Assembly: GCF_012070565.1 (NCBI RefSeq)
Contig: NZ_JAAQRO010000022.1
Location: 310,001-374,000, forward strand
Source of the DNA: Anaerosporobacter faecicola
Lineage (GTDB): Bacteria; Bacillota; Clostridia; Lachnospirales; Lachnospiraceae
Length of the DNA stretch: 64,000 bases
Reading direction: 5' to 3'
Shown here in pieces: positions 40,318-50,559 of this stretch (the first letter of the stretch is position 1; every line of letters begins with the position of its first letter). The notes below the pieces were generated by a model. It ran no database searches, was not told where the DNA came from, and was given only the letters and a program-made list of their open reading frames with translations. Made by a program: the position numbers and the translations under genes.

Positions 40318-40377
40318 AAAACTGACTACACATTGTAGACATATTGTTAGTCTACAATGTGTAGTCAGTTTTGTCAA
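40318..40377 (-). promoter_or_regulatory. BlaI-type operator palindrome over the promoter
   Basis: The 23-base arms 40318-40340 and 40350-40372 are perfect inverted repeats around a 9-base centre. Each arm contains its own dyad (CTACA-CAT-TGTAG at 40326-40338; CTACA-ATG-TGTAG at 40352-40364), the TACA/TGTA pattern of BlaI/MecI operators. The minus-strand promoter TTGACA (40372-40377), 17 bases, TAGACT (40349-40354) lies across the right arm. Two repressor dimers could thus occlude RNA polymerase. Confidence 0.85.
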
Positions 40378-40438
40378 GGTATATTATTCCTCTACTGTTC
40401 TATGCTTAATTCCTTTATCTATAACTCATTAATATGTA

Positions 40439-42067
40439 TCACTGATTTTGTTTCTTCCATGCCTCATTGAACAATGTATATAACTGCTCTGCACCTTTGC
40501 TATTACATTCCGATATAAAGCTATCCCATTTATCAAAGGATTCACCACCCATGATAAACTTACTGATCATCTGATCCACATAGTCGTTTAGATTAGTTGC
40601 ATATAGCGCTTCTTCTTCCACATCATCCTCAGACAATGCGATGGCTGGTTCAATGTTTGGAATTGCATTGCCTTCTGTCTCTTTTTCAATTAACTCTTTA
40701 TAAGATTCTGCCATCGTTGCAAGTTCATGGTCATAAGGATATACGAACGTAAAACAATTATTGCTTGTTCCATATTCTTTTTGCACATCTACAGTTCCTG
40801 TTGGATTCGCTGCACAAAGAATATCAGAGCCTAAAACTTTATTATTGTTGCTGTCTACCGTATAAGTTTCTCCTTCAATTCCCCAGGAGAACAGATTTAT
40901 TCCTTCTTCCGAGTACATCCAATCTAACCATTTGATTAACTCAGGGAAATATTCTTTTTTTGCTGCACTAGCGGAAACTACCATCGTCTGCGTAGAATTA
41001 CTTACACGTGACAAATATGCTCCTGCAGGTCCCGCCAATGGATAGATTGGTACCCATTCTGCATTCTCATTGCCTGCTTCTTGAAGGGCAGTTGTTGCTG
41101 CAGTCTCACAACCAAGCCAATCAGCCATTAAGACAAATGCTTTATCAGTAGACGCATTTTGTGAATACATGTCGCTACTAAATGTGGTATATTCCTGATT
41201 CAATAACCCTTCCGCATAAAGTTTGTTTAGATACTGTAACATCGTCTTGAATTCTTCACTGGTAGGTGCAAAGATCCACTCGTCATTTTCCTCTACATAA
41301 TGGAAGTTATCAAATCCTTTTCCCCAGCCGGCACTAGTCCCAAAGGATGGTGCAATCATATCAAGAAGGTTACCATTTCCATAGATTACTTGAATTGGAT
41401 AAACATCTGGATAGATCTGTTTTAACTGCTTTGCTGCATCATAAAGTTCATCATATGTAGTTGGTATTGCAATATTATTTTCTTCAAATACATCTTTTCT
41501 TACAAAAATCTGTTTGGAGGCAGTCTTTACTTCTTTTGTATTAATTGGAAGTTCATAAACTTTTCCATCTGATTGTGTGGCATCATCGATTAGATACTGA
41601 AGATTATTCTTCTTAATAAATTCCATGTAATGTGGCATTTGATCAAAATAATCACTAATTGGTAGTAAGACACCGCTAAGCGCCTGTGCGATTGTTGGAT
41701 TTGTCTTGCTGATCAGGTCCGGCATATCTTCCCCTGTATTAATGACCAGTTGGTTTCTTGTATCATAATCACTATCAGGAATTGCCATTACATCAAGAGA
41801 AACATTCGTCAATTCGGTCATCTTTGCCAATGATTTATAATCTGCATTAAACTCCCCCGAATACATAAATGAAAAAGTAACTGGCTTGTCTGAAACAGGG
41901 TTCGTACTCTCTGCTGTTTCTTCCCCAGTAGGTGATTCTGTCGTTTGTTCTGTTGCCTCCTGTGTCGTTGTTTCTTTCGTATTGGATTTCTTATTACTGC
42001 CACAACCTACAAGCGCCATAACCATCGTCATTGAAATTACAATTACTTTTACCATTCTTTTTTTCAT
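40439..42067 (-). CDS. Extracellular solute-binding lipoprotein (LplA/YtcQ type)
   Basis: About 542 residues. The signal peptide MKKRMVKVIVISMTMVMALVGC ends in a lipobox, followed by a Thr/Glu-rich linker. The mature protein has the large family-1 binding fold (TGEDMPDLISKTNPTIAQ; KVYELPINTKEVKTASKQIF; SEEGINLFSWGIEGETY). GGAG seven bases before ATG 42067 sets the start. It is last in a permease-permease-receptor operon, the order of LplBCA/YtcQ complex-polysaccharide importers. No ATPase gene is present. Confidence 0.87.
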   Translation of the reverse strand: MKKRMVKVIVISMTMVMALVGCGSNKKSNTKETTTQEATEQTTESPTGEETAESTNPVSDKPVTFSFMYSGEFNADYKSLAKMTELTNVSLDVMAIPDSDYDTRNQLVINTGEDMPDLISKTNPTIAQALSGVLLPISDYFDQMPHYMEFIKKNNLQYLIDDATQSDGKVYELPINTKEVKTASKQIFVRKDVFEENNIAIPTTYDELYDAAKQLKQIYPDVYPIQVIYGNGNLLDMIAPSFGTSAGWGKGFDNFHYVEENDEWIFAPTSEEFKTMLQYLNKLYAEGLLNQEYTTFSSDMYSQNASTDKAFVLMADWLGCETAATTALQEAGNENAEWVPIYPLAGPAGAYLSRVSNSTQTMVVSASAAKKEYFPELIKWLDWMYSEEGINLFSWGIEGETYTVDSNNNKVLGSDILCAANPTGTVDVQKEYGTSNNCFTFVYPYDHELATMAESYKELIEKETEGNAIPNIEPAIALSEDDVEEEALYATNLNDYVDQMISKFIMGGESFDKWDSFISECNSKGAEQLYTLFNEAWKKQNQ

Positions 42068-42145
42068 ACACATTCTCCTTTACTCCTTTTATTTTATAAT
42101 AAATAAGAAATCTTTGGGTGAACTTTCTTATCATTATCAATTTTT

Positions 42146-43021
42146 TTACTCTTTTACTGAACCCAACATTACACCAGATACAAAATATTTCTGTACAAAC
42201 GGATAGATACACAGGATTGGAATAGTTACTAACATAACTGTTGCCCCTTGCACCGTTTTATTTGCCACTTCTGCCACATCATTTCCTGTAATATTACCTG
42301 ACATGGCTTGCTTGGTTAATCCCATAACAACACTTCTAAGGTACAGGGTAACAGGATGTTTTTTACTATCACTCATATAGATCAATGCACTGAACCAGTC
42401 ATTCCAGTAACCAACTGCATAGAATAAGGTCATTGTTGCAATAATGGGTTTAGACAATGGTAAGATGATTTTGGTCAGTAAACGGAAATCACCAATCCCA
42501 TCAATCTTTGCCGCCTCAGATAGACTCTCTGGTATACTAGCAAAAAATGTACGCATAATTAACATGTTATATACACTTAAGCTTCCTGGTAGAATAACTG
42601 CCCAAATGGTATTCATAATGTGAAGATTTTTTACTAATAGGAAACTTGGGATCATACCACCACCAAAATACATGGTGAATACGAAAAACAACATGATATA
42701 TTTTTTTCCTACAAGTCCTCTTCTTGATAAGGGGTATGCTGTCGCTATGGTAATTGTCAGGGAAAGTAATGTTCCTAATACGGTATATACAACCGTGTTC
42801 TTGTATCCAATATAGAATTCGGAGTCCTTCATAATCCTTGTATACGCTTCAAAATTAATTCCTTTTGGAAAGATTCCAATCTCTCCACGCAGTACAGAGG
42901 TGTTACTGCTTAAGGAAGTTGCCAAGGTATTCAAAAATGGATAAAGACATACGATACAGATTAATGCTAAAAAAATTCCATTGAATATGCGGAAGACCTT
43001 ATATCCTCTACTATATTTCAT
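42146..43021 (-). CDS. ABC transporter permease (LplC/YtcP type)
   Basis: 291 residues, six membrane segments, EAA loop SLSEAAKIDGIGDFRLLTKI. The C-terminus ends PFVQKYFVSGVMLGSVKE, typical of this group. It lies 13 bases after the YteP-type permease gene and 78 bases before the receptor gene. It forms the channel of the importer with its neighbour. Confidence 0.88.
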   Translation of the reverse strand: MKYSRGYKVFRIFNGIFLALICIVCLYPFLNTLATSLSSNTSVLRGEIGIFPKGINFEAYTRIMKDSEFYIGYKNTVVYTVLGTLLSLTITIATAYPLSRRGLVGKKYIMLFFVFTMYFGGGMIPSFLLVKNLHIMNTIWAVILPGSLSVYNMLIMRTFFASIPESLSEAAKIDGIGDFRLLTKIILPLSKPIIATMTLFYAVGYWNDWFSALIYMSDSKKHPVTLYLRSVVMGLTKQAMSGNITGNDVAEVANKTVQGATVMLVTIPILCIYPFVQKYFVSGVMLGSVKE

Positions 43022-43034
43022 AACCTTCTCCTCT

Positions 43035-43985
43035 CTACCACAGACTAGTTTCTGTAGTTTTCTTTGATATCTTATTAACTGCTGTTATGATGAACAAATT
43101 GATTACCCCTTGGAAAAGACCAACTGCTGTTGTGTAACTATATTGGCTATTCACAATACCCATACGATAGGTGTACGTTGAGATTACATCAGCAACATCC
43201 ATAGTGTTGGACGTATATAGAAGCAATACTTTCTCAAATCCTACGCTAAGTACACTTCCTGTAGATAAGATAAGAGTAATAACGATGGTTGGCATGATGC
43301 CTGGTAATGTAACATGTAGGGTTTGTTTCCATCTTCCGGCCCCATCAATTGCTGCCGCTTCATAGAGCTGTGGATCAATACTCGTTAAAGCAGTTAAGTA
43401 TAGGATTGAATTCCACCCCATGAACTGCCAGATATCTGAAATAATATAAACTGGTCGAAACCATGAGGATTCATTTAGAAAATAGATACTATCGAATCCA
43501 AGCCCTTGTAAAATTGAATTAATTGCTCCCGTTGATGGCGAAAGCAACGTTTGTAACATACTAACTACAACAACGGTTGATAGGAACTTAGGAAGATAGG
43601 TCAATGTCTGTACCACTCGTTTTCCTGCTTTGTTCTTTACTTCATTTAAAAGAAGTGCAAGAATAATTGGAATTGGGAATCCAAACAACAGATTCAACAC
43701 ACTTAATAGGAATGTGTTCTTGAATACTTGCCAAAAGTAGGAATCCTTTATAAATAGATTAAAGTATTTCCACCCCACCCACCTTTCTCCAAACATCGAA
43801 CCACCAATCTTAAACTTTCGGAATGCTAATATGTTACCTGCCATTGGAACATACTTAAATACGATTAAATAAATGATTGGAATTAACAAGATCAGATATA
43901 GCACCCTATCTTGTTTGATTTTTTTCCATTTCATTTGCCACTTGGTATTCTTTTTTTGGTTAATTTTGCATAAATCTGTTGACAA
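43035..43985 (-). CDS. ABC transporter permease (LplB/YteP type)
   Basis: 316 residues with a basic N-terminus (KKNTKWQMKWKKIKQD), six membrane segments and EAA loop LYEAAAIDGAGRWKQTLHV. The motif YVPMAGNILAFRKFK is characteristic of LplB/YteP permeases. The start is TTG 43985 with AGGAGG seven bases upstream. It is the first gene of the operon, divergent from the membrane AraC regulator at 44225. Confidence 0.87.
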   Translation of the reverse strand: MSTDLCKINQKKNTKWQMKWKKIKQDRVLYLILLIPIIYLIVFKYVPMAGNILAFRKFKIGGSMFGERWVGWKYFNLFIKDSYFWQVFKNTFLLSVLNLLFGFPIPIILALLLNEVKNKAGKRVVQTLTYLPKFLSTVVVVSMLQTLLSPSTGAINSILQGLGFDSIYFLNESSWFRPVYIISDIWQFMGWNSILYLTALTSIDPQLYEAAAIDGAGRWKQTLHVTLPGIMPTIVITLILSTGSVLSVGFEKVLLLYTSNTMDVADVISTYTYRMGIVNSQYSYTTAVGLFQGVINLFIITAVNKISKKTTETSLW

Positions 43986-44224
43986 ACTATTTCCTCCTTC
44001 TCTACAATTTAGCTAAGAATTATTTTCATCGAGCAATCTTGTTATAGCAAAGTCTTTCATTTCCAACAAGTGGAGGAATTACATATGTGTTTCATTTTTC
44101 CACCGAAACAACTGTATCAGAATTCTACTTCGTAACAAATGTCTACCGGTAGAATTCTATTACATCAATTCGATAACGTTCGACTCATGCCATTTATAGA
44201 GTTTTGAAAATTGGAGGTATTCTC

Positions 44225-46540
44225 TTGAATAATCATACATCTACACAAAAAAACAGAAGGACACGAATCCCTCTGTATAAACGAAAAATCATTCTCTATA
44301 TACTTTTACCTGTAGTAATAAGTGTGTTACTTTTTTCTACGCTAAATTTTTATCTACTGAATAGCGTTAAGAAACAACTCTTGGATCAATGTAAATTATC
44401 CCACAAGAATTTTGCAGGAAATTACGATCAGGAATTTTATGAACTAAGTCAAAATAGTATTCTTCTTATGGATAACCAAACGTTCCGAAGTACCTATTAT
44501 AACCAGACCCCACTTGCTGCCTCAAAAAATTATCTTTTACTTAATATCGTCCGAACGCTCTCCTCTTTTGTGGCGACCAAATCCTATATTCTGCAGGCAG
44601 GTTATGTGAATACAGTTAATGATCGATACATCTCCTCCGCTTATACTGCATTTTTAGAAGATTTTTATGATAATCCTTTCTATGGCTCTGTAATCAATCA
44701 AGGGAATTACCTTGCAGATTATCAGCGTCGTGGAACCATGCTGCAGATACAGCCATTGGATATGAAGAATAGCCAGGTTGCCATTCCAATTTTACAATAT
44801 CAGATTGGCCACTATTCCATTACCAATCCTTTGATCATCTATATAAGTAAGAATACATTTTCATCCTCCTTAAAGAATTATCAGATCACCCCTGGAACGC
44901 AACTCTTTGTCTATAGTAAAGAGACCGACCAGATTATCGCGTCAACGAATGTAAAACAAGAGGCACTGGTACAAGCGCAGATTACGCTAAACCCCGATCA
45001 TAGGAAGATTACTCTTGATCATACCGAGTATTATATGTTCGCCACCTCCTCCACGTCGGGTTATTGTGACTCCTTACTGTATGTAACGTTAGTTCCTTAC
45101 AAAGACATCTGGGATAAAATTACGAGTTCATGGATCTTGTCCATTGTCACATTACTATTTTGTTGTATATTAATGGTTCTTCTATGCTATCTGTTTTCCC
45201 TACGTCTCTACTCACCAATTAAAGGAATCCTACATAACCTTTCCTCACGAAGTGAATCGGATTCCCCAGCCACTGACATACGACGGGATGAATTCCAATA
45301 TCTAGATGAACGGATACAGAATCTAATGTATTCCAACAAGTACCTAAAAGACACCATGACGACCGCTCTTCCTACCCTATATAGTCGTTACATCCTCAAC
45401 ATCCTGTATCAGGAAGACTATGACAATAAAAAGTTGGAACCTCTTTTAGCGGATTACTCCTTCCATTTTCCTTACACATATTTTACTTGTTGTATTCTGA
45501 TTCCTAGATATAGTACTGCCTTTTACAATCATTTTACCAAAGCAGATCAAACCATTATTCGTCACCAATTAATTGATGTACTTCAACTGACACAAGACCC
45601 TTCTTGTGTAAAATATGTATTTCGTATGGAAGATGAGCAATTTTGTATCATCTCCAATTCCCCAGATCCCGATCAAACTAGCCTTCTTACCAAAGATTTC
45701 GAAGCATTCCAGGATCTGTTTTCTTTTGATGCTGACTATATCAAACTCTATCAGGCAGTTGGAAAGACTCACGAAACTCTACAGAATCTTCATTGTTCTT
45801 GGAAGGAGGCAAATACAGCGCTCGCACAGATTTCTACTTTTGGAGATACCTATCTCCACTTTTATGAAGAAACAGAAGATGGAAAAAGCTCCTATTGTAT
45901 GTCCCCCATTGAAGATAACAAATTATCCAATTTTCTCTTCCAAGGGAATGGGGAAGATGCACTATCTCTCATTGGTTCTATATTAGAAAAGAATAAGGAA
46001 CAACATGTATCAGAGATGGGATTCAAAGATCTCTATATTCATTTTTATGAAATAGGGGATAATCTATTGCGCCGAATTGGCTTAGATGGGCAGGAACTTA
46101 TGACAGAGCACTATGTAAACTTATCGACGTACTTACATAGATTTTCCTCCTTGCAACGTTCCGACTATATCAAGGATTTCTACCTTGCTCTCTGTAACAA
46201 ACAGGCAGAAACCAATCATTCTAACCATAGTTTAGAGGAGATTAAGAATTACGTAGACCAACATTACTGTGAAGATATCTATCTAGAATCCATAGCAACG
46301 GTATTCGGCACAACGCCAAAATATATGTCTCGCTTGTTAAAACAAGCACTGGGCATTCCATTCAAGCAATACATCACCACACGTAAGATTGACCATTCCA
46401 AAACCTTACTTACAGAAACGGATCTACGTATTGATATGATTGCAGCCACCATAGGTTTCAATAACCGTGTTTCATTTATTCGAACTTTCAAGCAAACGGT
46501 TGGTATGACGCCAAGCGAATATCGCAATCTTAACAAATAA
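44225..46540 (+). CDS. Membrane-anchored AraC-family regulator (one-component YesN/YtdP type)
   Basis: 771 residues. A first membrane helix (KIILYILLPVVISVLLFS) and a second (ILSIVTLLFCCILMVLLCYLF) bracket an extracellular sensor of about 250 residues; a cytoplasmic linker precedes a C-terminal double HTH (YLESIATVFGTTPKYMSRLL; IDMIAATIGFNNRVSFIRTF). The TTG at 44225 is chosen because GGAGG lies seven bases upstream; the upstream in-frame TTG 44204 has no such site. It is divergent from the LplABC-type importer, which it presumably activates on sensing an extracellular glycan. Confidence 0.87.
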   Translation: MNNHTSTQKNRRTRIPLYKRKIILYILLPVVISVLLFSTLNFYLLNSVKKQLLDQCKLSHKNFAGNYDQEFYELSQNSILLMDNQTFRSTYYNQTPLAASKNYLLLNIVRTLSSFVATKSYILQAGYVNTVNDRYISSAYTAFLEDFYDNPFYGSVINQGNYLADYQRRGTMLQIQPLDMKNSQVAIPILQYQIGHYSITNPLIIYISKNTFSSSLKNYQITPGTQLFVYSKETDQIIASTNVKQEALVQAQITLNPDHRKITLDHTEYYMFATSSTSGYCDSLLYVTLVPYKDIWDKITSSWILSIVTLLFCCILMVLLCYLFSLRLYSPIKGILHNLSSRSESDSPATDIRRDEFQYLDERIQNLMYSNKYLKDTMTTALPTLYSRYILNILYQEDYDNKKLEPLLADYSFHFPYTYFTCCILIPRYSTAFYNHFTKADQTIIRHQLIDVLQLTQDPSCVKYVFRMEDEQFCIISNSPDPDQTSLLTKDFEAFQDLFSFDADYIKLYQAVGKTHETLQNLHCSWKEANTALAQISTFGDTYLHFYEETEDGKSSYCMSPIEDNKLSNFLFQGNGEDALSLIGSILEKNKEQHVSEMGFKDLYIHFYEIGDNLLRRIGLDGQELMTEHYVNLSTYLHRFSSLQRSDYIKDFYLALCNKQAETNHSNHSLEEIKNYVDQHYCEDIYLESIATVFGTTPKYMSRLLKQALGIPFKQYITTRKIDHSKTLLTETDLRIDMIAATIGFNNRVSFIRTFKQTVGMTPSEYRNLNK

Positions 46541-46555
46541 AGAATTCACTTATCT

Positions 46556-46700
46556 CATGTAATGCGGGACATAGTTTGATGAGCAATAGTATGAAGTCGT
46601 TGGTACTTTGACTCTGTAGTTTAGAGCCTTACGTACCACTACGAACTTCAGATAGGGTGCGAGGGTGCCCGATATGAACTATGTCCTATATTACATGTGT
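46556..46700. repeat. Large multi-stem inverted repeat (about 145 bp)
   Basis: Terminal arms CATGTAAT-GCG-GGACATAGTT and AACTATGTCC-TAT-ATTACATG pair perfectly over 18 bases with a symmetric internal loop. Inside, TGAAGT..TGGTAC pairs with GTACCA..ACTTCA, and CTCT/AGAG and GGG/CCC form smaller stems, giving a branched RNA-like fold. It lies between the convergent AraC-type and sucrose phosphorylase genes. It lacks a T-run, so a simple terminator is unlikely. A MITE-like element or structured RNA is possible. Confidence 0.6.
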
Positions 46701-46775
46701 ATCAAACTTAAATCGTATCGATTGGGGGTGCTTATATTAAATGTGAACTTCTGACGCCCTAATTCATTGTAAACC

Positions 46776-48218
46776 TTAAACCAATTCCTTCATTTTGCCG
46801 TCTTCGGTATACGTAATCTTCATTTCTTTTTTATTCAGATCCACAATAAGATTGGCTTCATCCACTCCCATTCTTCTTGTAATACTGATGATGTGGTCTG
46901 GGCTTTCATTTAGTATAAACGCTCCGTCAAATGCTTTGTGGCTATTGCGGAATCGCATTAATTTTAGTAGCTGAGCAACCACAGGCCGTCTAACTTCCTC
47001 TCGCACTTCTTCTACAGAGTAATAATGACGGTTGATGTTTCTACCTACTTTGGTTTCTTCTAGCAGTTCTAGATCATTCTTTCCTGCCAACATACCTACA
47101 TAGTATACTTGCGGAATTCCAGGTGCAAAGAACTGGATGGCACGAGAGCAAAGATAAGAAGCATCATCATCTCCCAGTGCAGAATAGTACGTACAATTAA
47201 TCTGATAAATATCTAAGTTGTTGTATGCTGCTGTATTATAGATCTTCTTCACATTGGCACCGAACTTAAAGATATCTTCTTTTGTACGGTCAATTTCCTC
47301 ATCAGGTAATAGATCTCGTACATCAACAACCCCAATTCCATCATGGGTATCTAATGTAGTAAATTGCTTTCTTGGACAGATGTTCAGCCAGTTTTTCAGA
47401 TACGATCCATTTCCATAATATAAGGCATTAATCAGTAGCATTGGCAATGCGAAATCATAGACATAAAAATCTTTCGCTTCAATCTTCTTTTGCATCGTAT
47501 AGTGTTCATGAATCTCTGGAAGAATCGCTACTCCATACTCTCTTAAGATATCCTCACATTCATCTAGTAAGTTCCACACTTCTGGTTCAATAAAGAAACA
47601 GCTTGTTCCCGCTTTCTTCGTTGCATAAGCAAATGCATCTAGACGAATAATGGCTGCACCATGTTCACAAAGATATTGCAGATTTTCACGAATGAATGTC
47701 TTTGCTGATTCATGTGGGCAGTTAATGTCAATCTGCTCTTCATCAAACGTACACCATACTTTCTCTGTTGTTCCATCTGCAAAGATAGCATCTACATAAG
47801 GAGCTCTTGGTTTTCTCTTATAAATTACATCTACTTCATCCTGTGTAGGTTCTCCATTTTCCCAAAAATCCTTATAACGGATGAATAAATCCTTATATTG
47901 GGAATCATCTTTTTTCGCTAAAAAGTCTTTATAGTATTCGCTCTTTGCAGAAATGTGATTGATCATATAGTCATACATCAAATAATAGTCATCTGCTAAG
48001 CTTGTTACATCGTCCCAATTTCCGAAAACTGGGTCAACTTCACGGTAAGTCATTGGAGCAAATCCTCGGTCTCCGCTGGATGGGAAGAAAGGAAGGAGAT
48101 GAACACCTCCGATTGCGTCACCGATCTGTTCTTTTAAAATCAATTTTAAATCCTTTAGATTCTTTCCCATGGAATCTGCATAGGTGATTAACATAATCTT
48201 GTTTTCTATTTTTTTCAT
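46776..48218 (-). CDS. gtfA: Sucrose phosphorylase (GH13_18)
   Basis: 480 residues, the usual length. Start at ATG 48218 with GGAG six bases upstream. The region LITYADSMG near the N-terminus, [19 protein letters not shown], the nucleophile Asp194 in [13 protein letters not shown] and the acid/base Glu235 in ILPEIHEHY match bifidobacterial sucrose phosphorylase (Asp192, Glu232). It converts sucrose and phosphate to glucose 1-phosphate and fructose in the cytoplasm. It is last in the downstream half of the sucrose/raffinose locus. Related glucosylglycerate or sucrose 6-phosphate phosphorylases cannot be fully excluded. Confidence 0.85.
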   Translation of the reverse strand: MKKIENKIMLITYADSMGKNLKDLKLILKEQIGDAIGGVHLLPFFPSSGDRGFAPMTYREVDPVFGNWDDVTSLADDYYLMYDYMINHISAKSEYYKDFLAKKDDSQYKDLFIRYKDFWENGEPTQDEVDVIYKRKPRAPYVDAIFADGTTEKVWCTFDEEQIDINCPHESAKTFIRENLQYLCEHGAAIIRLDAFAYATKKAGTSCFFIEPEVWNLLDECEDILREYGVAILPEIHEHYTMQKKIEAKDFYVYDFALPMLLINALYYGNGSYLKNWLNICPRKQFTTLDTHDGIGVVDVRDLLPDEEIDRTKEDIFKFGANVKKIYNTAAYNNLDIYQINCTYYSALGDDDASYLCSRAIQFFAPGIPQVYYVGMLAGKNDLELLEETKVGRNINRHYYSVEEVREEVRRPVVAQLLKLMRFRNSHKAFDGAFILNESPDHIISITRRMGVDEANLIVDLNKKEMKITYTEDGKMKELV

Positions 48219-48294
48219 TGGAATCTCCATTCTAAAGCGTTTTAATCAGTTTTCAACAATCTTGTGCCGCTCTCCACAAACTTGCTGCTTGCAT

Positions 48295-50493
48295 CTATTC
48301 ATATAGTTCCAAAGCGATTTGAACCGCTGTATAATCTCCAAATTGCTCTTTCAAATGATATCCCGCATTCATTAGCGCTGCACCTGTATAGACTTCCTCA
48401 GTCCCTGCCACTCGATATCTCTTATTCCGTTCTAATCCCTGCAACTTAATATTGATAATTGGAGGATTATGCTCTGGTTTTGTTAAGACGAAATTAACAA
48501 GTACATTCTTACCATCCTCTGATACGAATTCCCAAGCCACAAATCGTTCTGAAGAATATGGATTGGTTAACCGATAGTAGGCACCATAATTGATTGTATT
48601 ATAATACTTCTTGTACATGGCAACCTGTTCTTTGATTTCCTCTTTCTCTTCCTCCGTCATCTTATTCATATCCAGCTCATATCCAAATGTACCCGACATT
48701 GCTACCACACCTCTTGTATGAAGTGGTGTCACGCGCCCTGTTTGGTGATTCGGTATAGCGGAAACATGGGATCCCATTGATGAAATTGGATAACCGAAAC
48801 TCGTACCATATTGTATGCGTAAACGATCGATGGGGTCAGTATTATCTGACGTCCAGATTTGAGGGGAATAATACAACATACCTGCATCAAATCGTCCACC
48901 GCCCCCGGAACAACCTTCGAATAATACATGTGGATTTTCTGTCGTTAAACGTTCCAACAAATCATATAATCCAAGGACATAACGATGATAAACTTCTCCT
49001 TGTCGGTTCGCAGGAAGGCTAATGGAATATACATTGGTCAAATGTCGGTTCATATCCCATTTGATATACTCAATATTCGCTTCCTTTAGGATTGCCGTTA
49101 TTCTTTCATAGAGATATGTTCGAACCTCTTCTCTGCTCATATCTAAGACATACTGGAAGCGACTACGATTCCCTTCTCTGGTTGGCGTTTTCAGACACCA
49201 ATCTGGATGAGTACGATATAAGTCACTATCCTCATTGACCATCTCCGGCTCAAACCAGATGCCAAATTTCATTCCATAGGAGTTGACTTCTTCTACCAAT
49301 TTGCTTAACCCACCTTGTAACTTATTCGTGTTCACAAACCAGTCCCCAAGACCAGAATAATCATCATTTCGTACCCCAAACCAGCCATCATCCATAACCA
49401 ACATCTCGATCCCCAGTTTACTGGCATCTTTAGCAATACTGGCTAACTTCTCTGCTGTAAAATCAAAATATGTTCCTTCCCAGTTGTTGATCAGCACTGG
49501 TCTTCGTGCCTTTTTGAATTTACCACGACAGATATGCTCCTGGATCAGTGTATGATAGTTTCTTGATAAAGCACCAAGCCCTTGCTCACTATAGACCATC
49601 ATCACTTCAGGTGCAACAAATGCCTCTCCCGGTTCTAGCGTAAAACAAAAACCTGTATCATGAATTCCCATAACAAATCTAGTTTGATGAATCTGGTCGA
49701 CTTCCACGGTTGCTTTGAAATTTCCACTATATACAAAAGAGAAGCCATAACACTCCCCATGCATCTCATTAGCATCCTGATCACATAAGATTACAAATGG
49801 GTTCTGCTGGTGACTTGAACATCCTCGAACACTTTCCACACTCATCTTTCCATGACGGATTGGTGTCCGTTCTACCTGTCTCTCTAACGTATGTTTTCCG
49901 TAAAACGTCATATAATCAAAATCACAACGATTCATAAAATCCAAACAGCAGGACATGACTTTTTCCAAAGTGATCGTTCCTATTCCTTTGTTACGGACCT
50001 GAACACTTCTTGTTATGGTATCCAGCTCTTCAAATACTGAATAAAGCAGATCAACTTCTACCTTTGTCACTTCATCCTGCAAGGTGATCACTAACGATTC
50101 CACTTCCTTCTCCGTTCCGTAAGAAGCAGGAAGTCCCTCTAATCTTCGTTTTCCCTGATAGATTTCATGACTCTTATATGTTAGCTGTACATCAAAACTT
50201 CCATCAGTATTCTGAAGCTGCAACCCACTTTCCCGATAGTCTCCCATACCAAACACGCTATATTCTTGTGGTAAAAAATCGAGGGAAAATGTCCGATCCT
50301 TATAGGCTTCCGCTGGATTACTAGAAAATCCCCTGTCATTATATTGTAATAAATATGTCAGTTCCTGCCCTTCAATTTTACTTCCATAATAAAGATGCAG
50401 AAGATATCCATATGCTCCCACTTGCATCTGATATGTCGAATTCTTCGTATGCATGGTAAATATTTTTGTTTGTTCATGATACAAGATTGCCAT
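48295..50493 (-). CDS. GH36 alpha-galactosidase
   Basis: 732 residues, the normal size for Firmicutes AgaA/RafA enzymes. The nucleophile lies in YIKWDMNRHLT and the acid/base in WTSDNTDPIDRLRIQYG; the CSGGGGRFDAGML and VLINNWEGTYFDFT motifs are diagnostic. No signal peptide, so it acts on imported raffinose, stachyose or melibiose, releasing galactose and sucrose. It lies between the GH13 and sucrose phosphorylase genes, about 70 bases from each, probably one transcript. Confidence 0.92.
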   Translation of the reverse strand: MAILYHEQTKIFTMHTKNSTYQMQVGAYGYLLHLYYGSKIEGQELTYLLQYNDRGFSSNPAEAYKDRTFSLDFLPQEYSVFGMGDYRESGLQLQNTDGSFDVQLTYKSHEIYQGKRRLEGLPASYGTEKEVESLVITLQDEVTKVEVDLLYSVFEELDTITRSVQVRNKGIGTITLEKVMSCCLDFMNRCDFDYMTFYGKHTLERQVERTPIRHGKMSVESVRGCSSHQQNPFVILCDQDANEMHGECYGFSFVYSGNFKATVEVDQIHQTRFVMGIHDTGFCFTLEPGEAFVAPEVMMVYSEQGLGALSRNYHTLIQEHICRGKFKKARRPVLINNWEGTYFDFTAEKLASIAKDASKLGIEMLVMDDGWFGVRNDDYSGLGDWFVNTNKLQGGLSKLVEEVNSYGMKFGIWFEPEMVNEDSDLYRTHPDWCLKTPTREGNRSRFQYVLDMSREEVRTYLYERITAILKEANIEYIKWDMNRHLTNVYSISLPANRQGEVYHRYVLGLYDLLERLTTENPHVLFEGCSGGGGRFDAGMLYYSPQIWTSDNTDPIDRLRIQYGTSFGYPISSMGSHVSAIPNHQTGRVTPLHTRGVVAMSGTFGYELDMNKMTEEEKEEIKEQVAMYKKYYNTINYGAYYRLTNPYSSERFVAWEFVSEDGKNVLVNFVLTKPEHNPPIINIKLQGLERNKRYRVAGTEEVYTGAALMNAGYHLKEQFGDYTAVQIALELYE

Positions 50494-50559
50494 ATAATCC
50501 TCCCTTATTGTTCTTCTTTAAATGATAATCAGTTCCTCTTCTTTTAACTGAAGTTTGCC

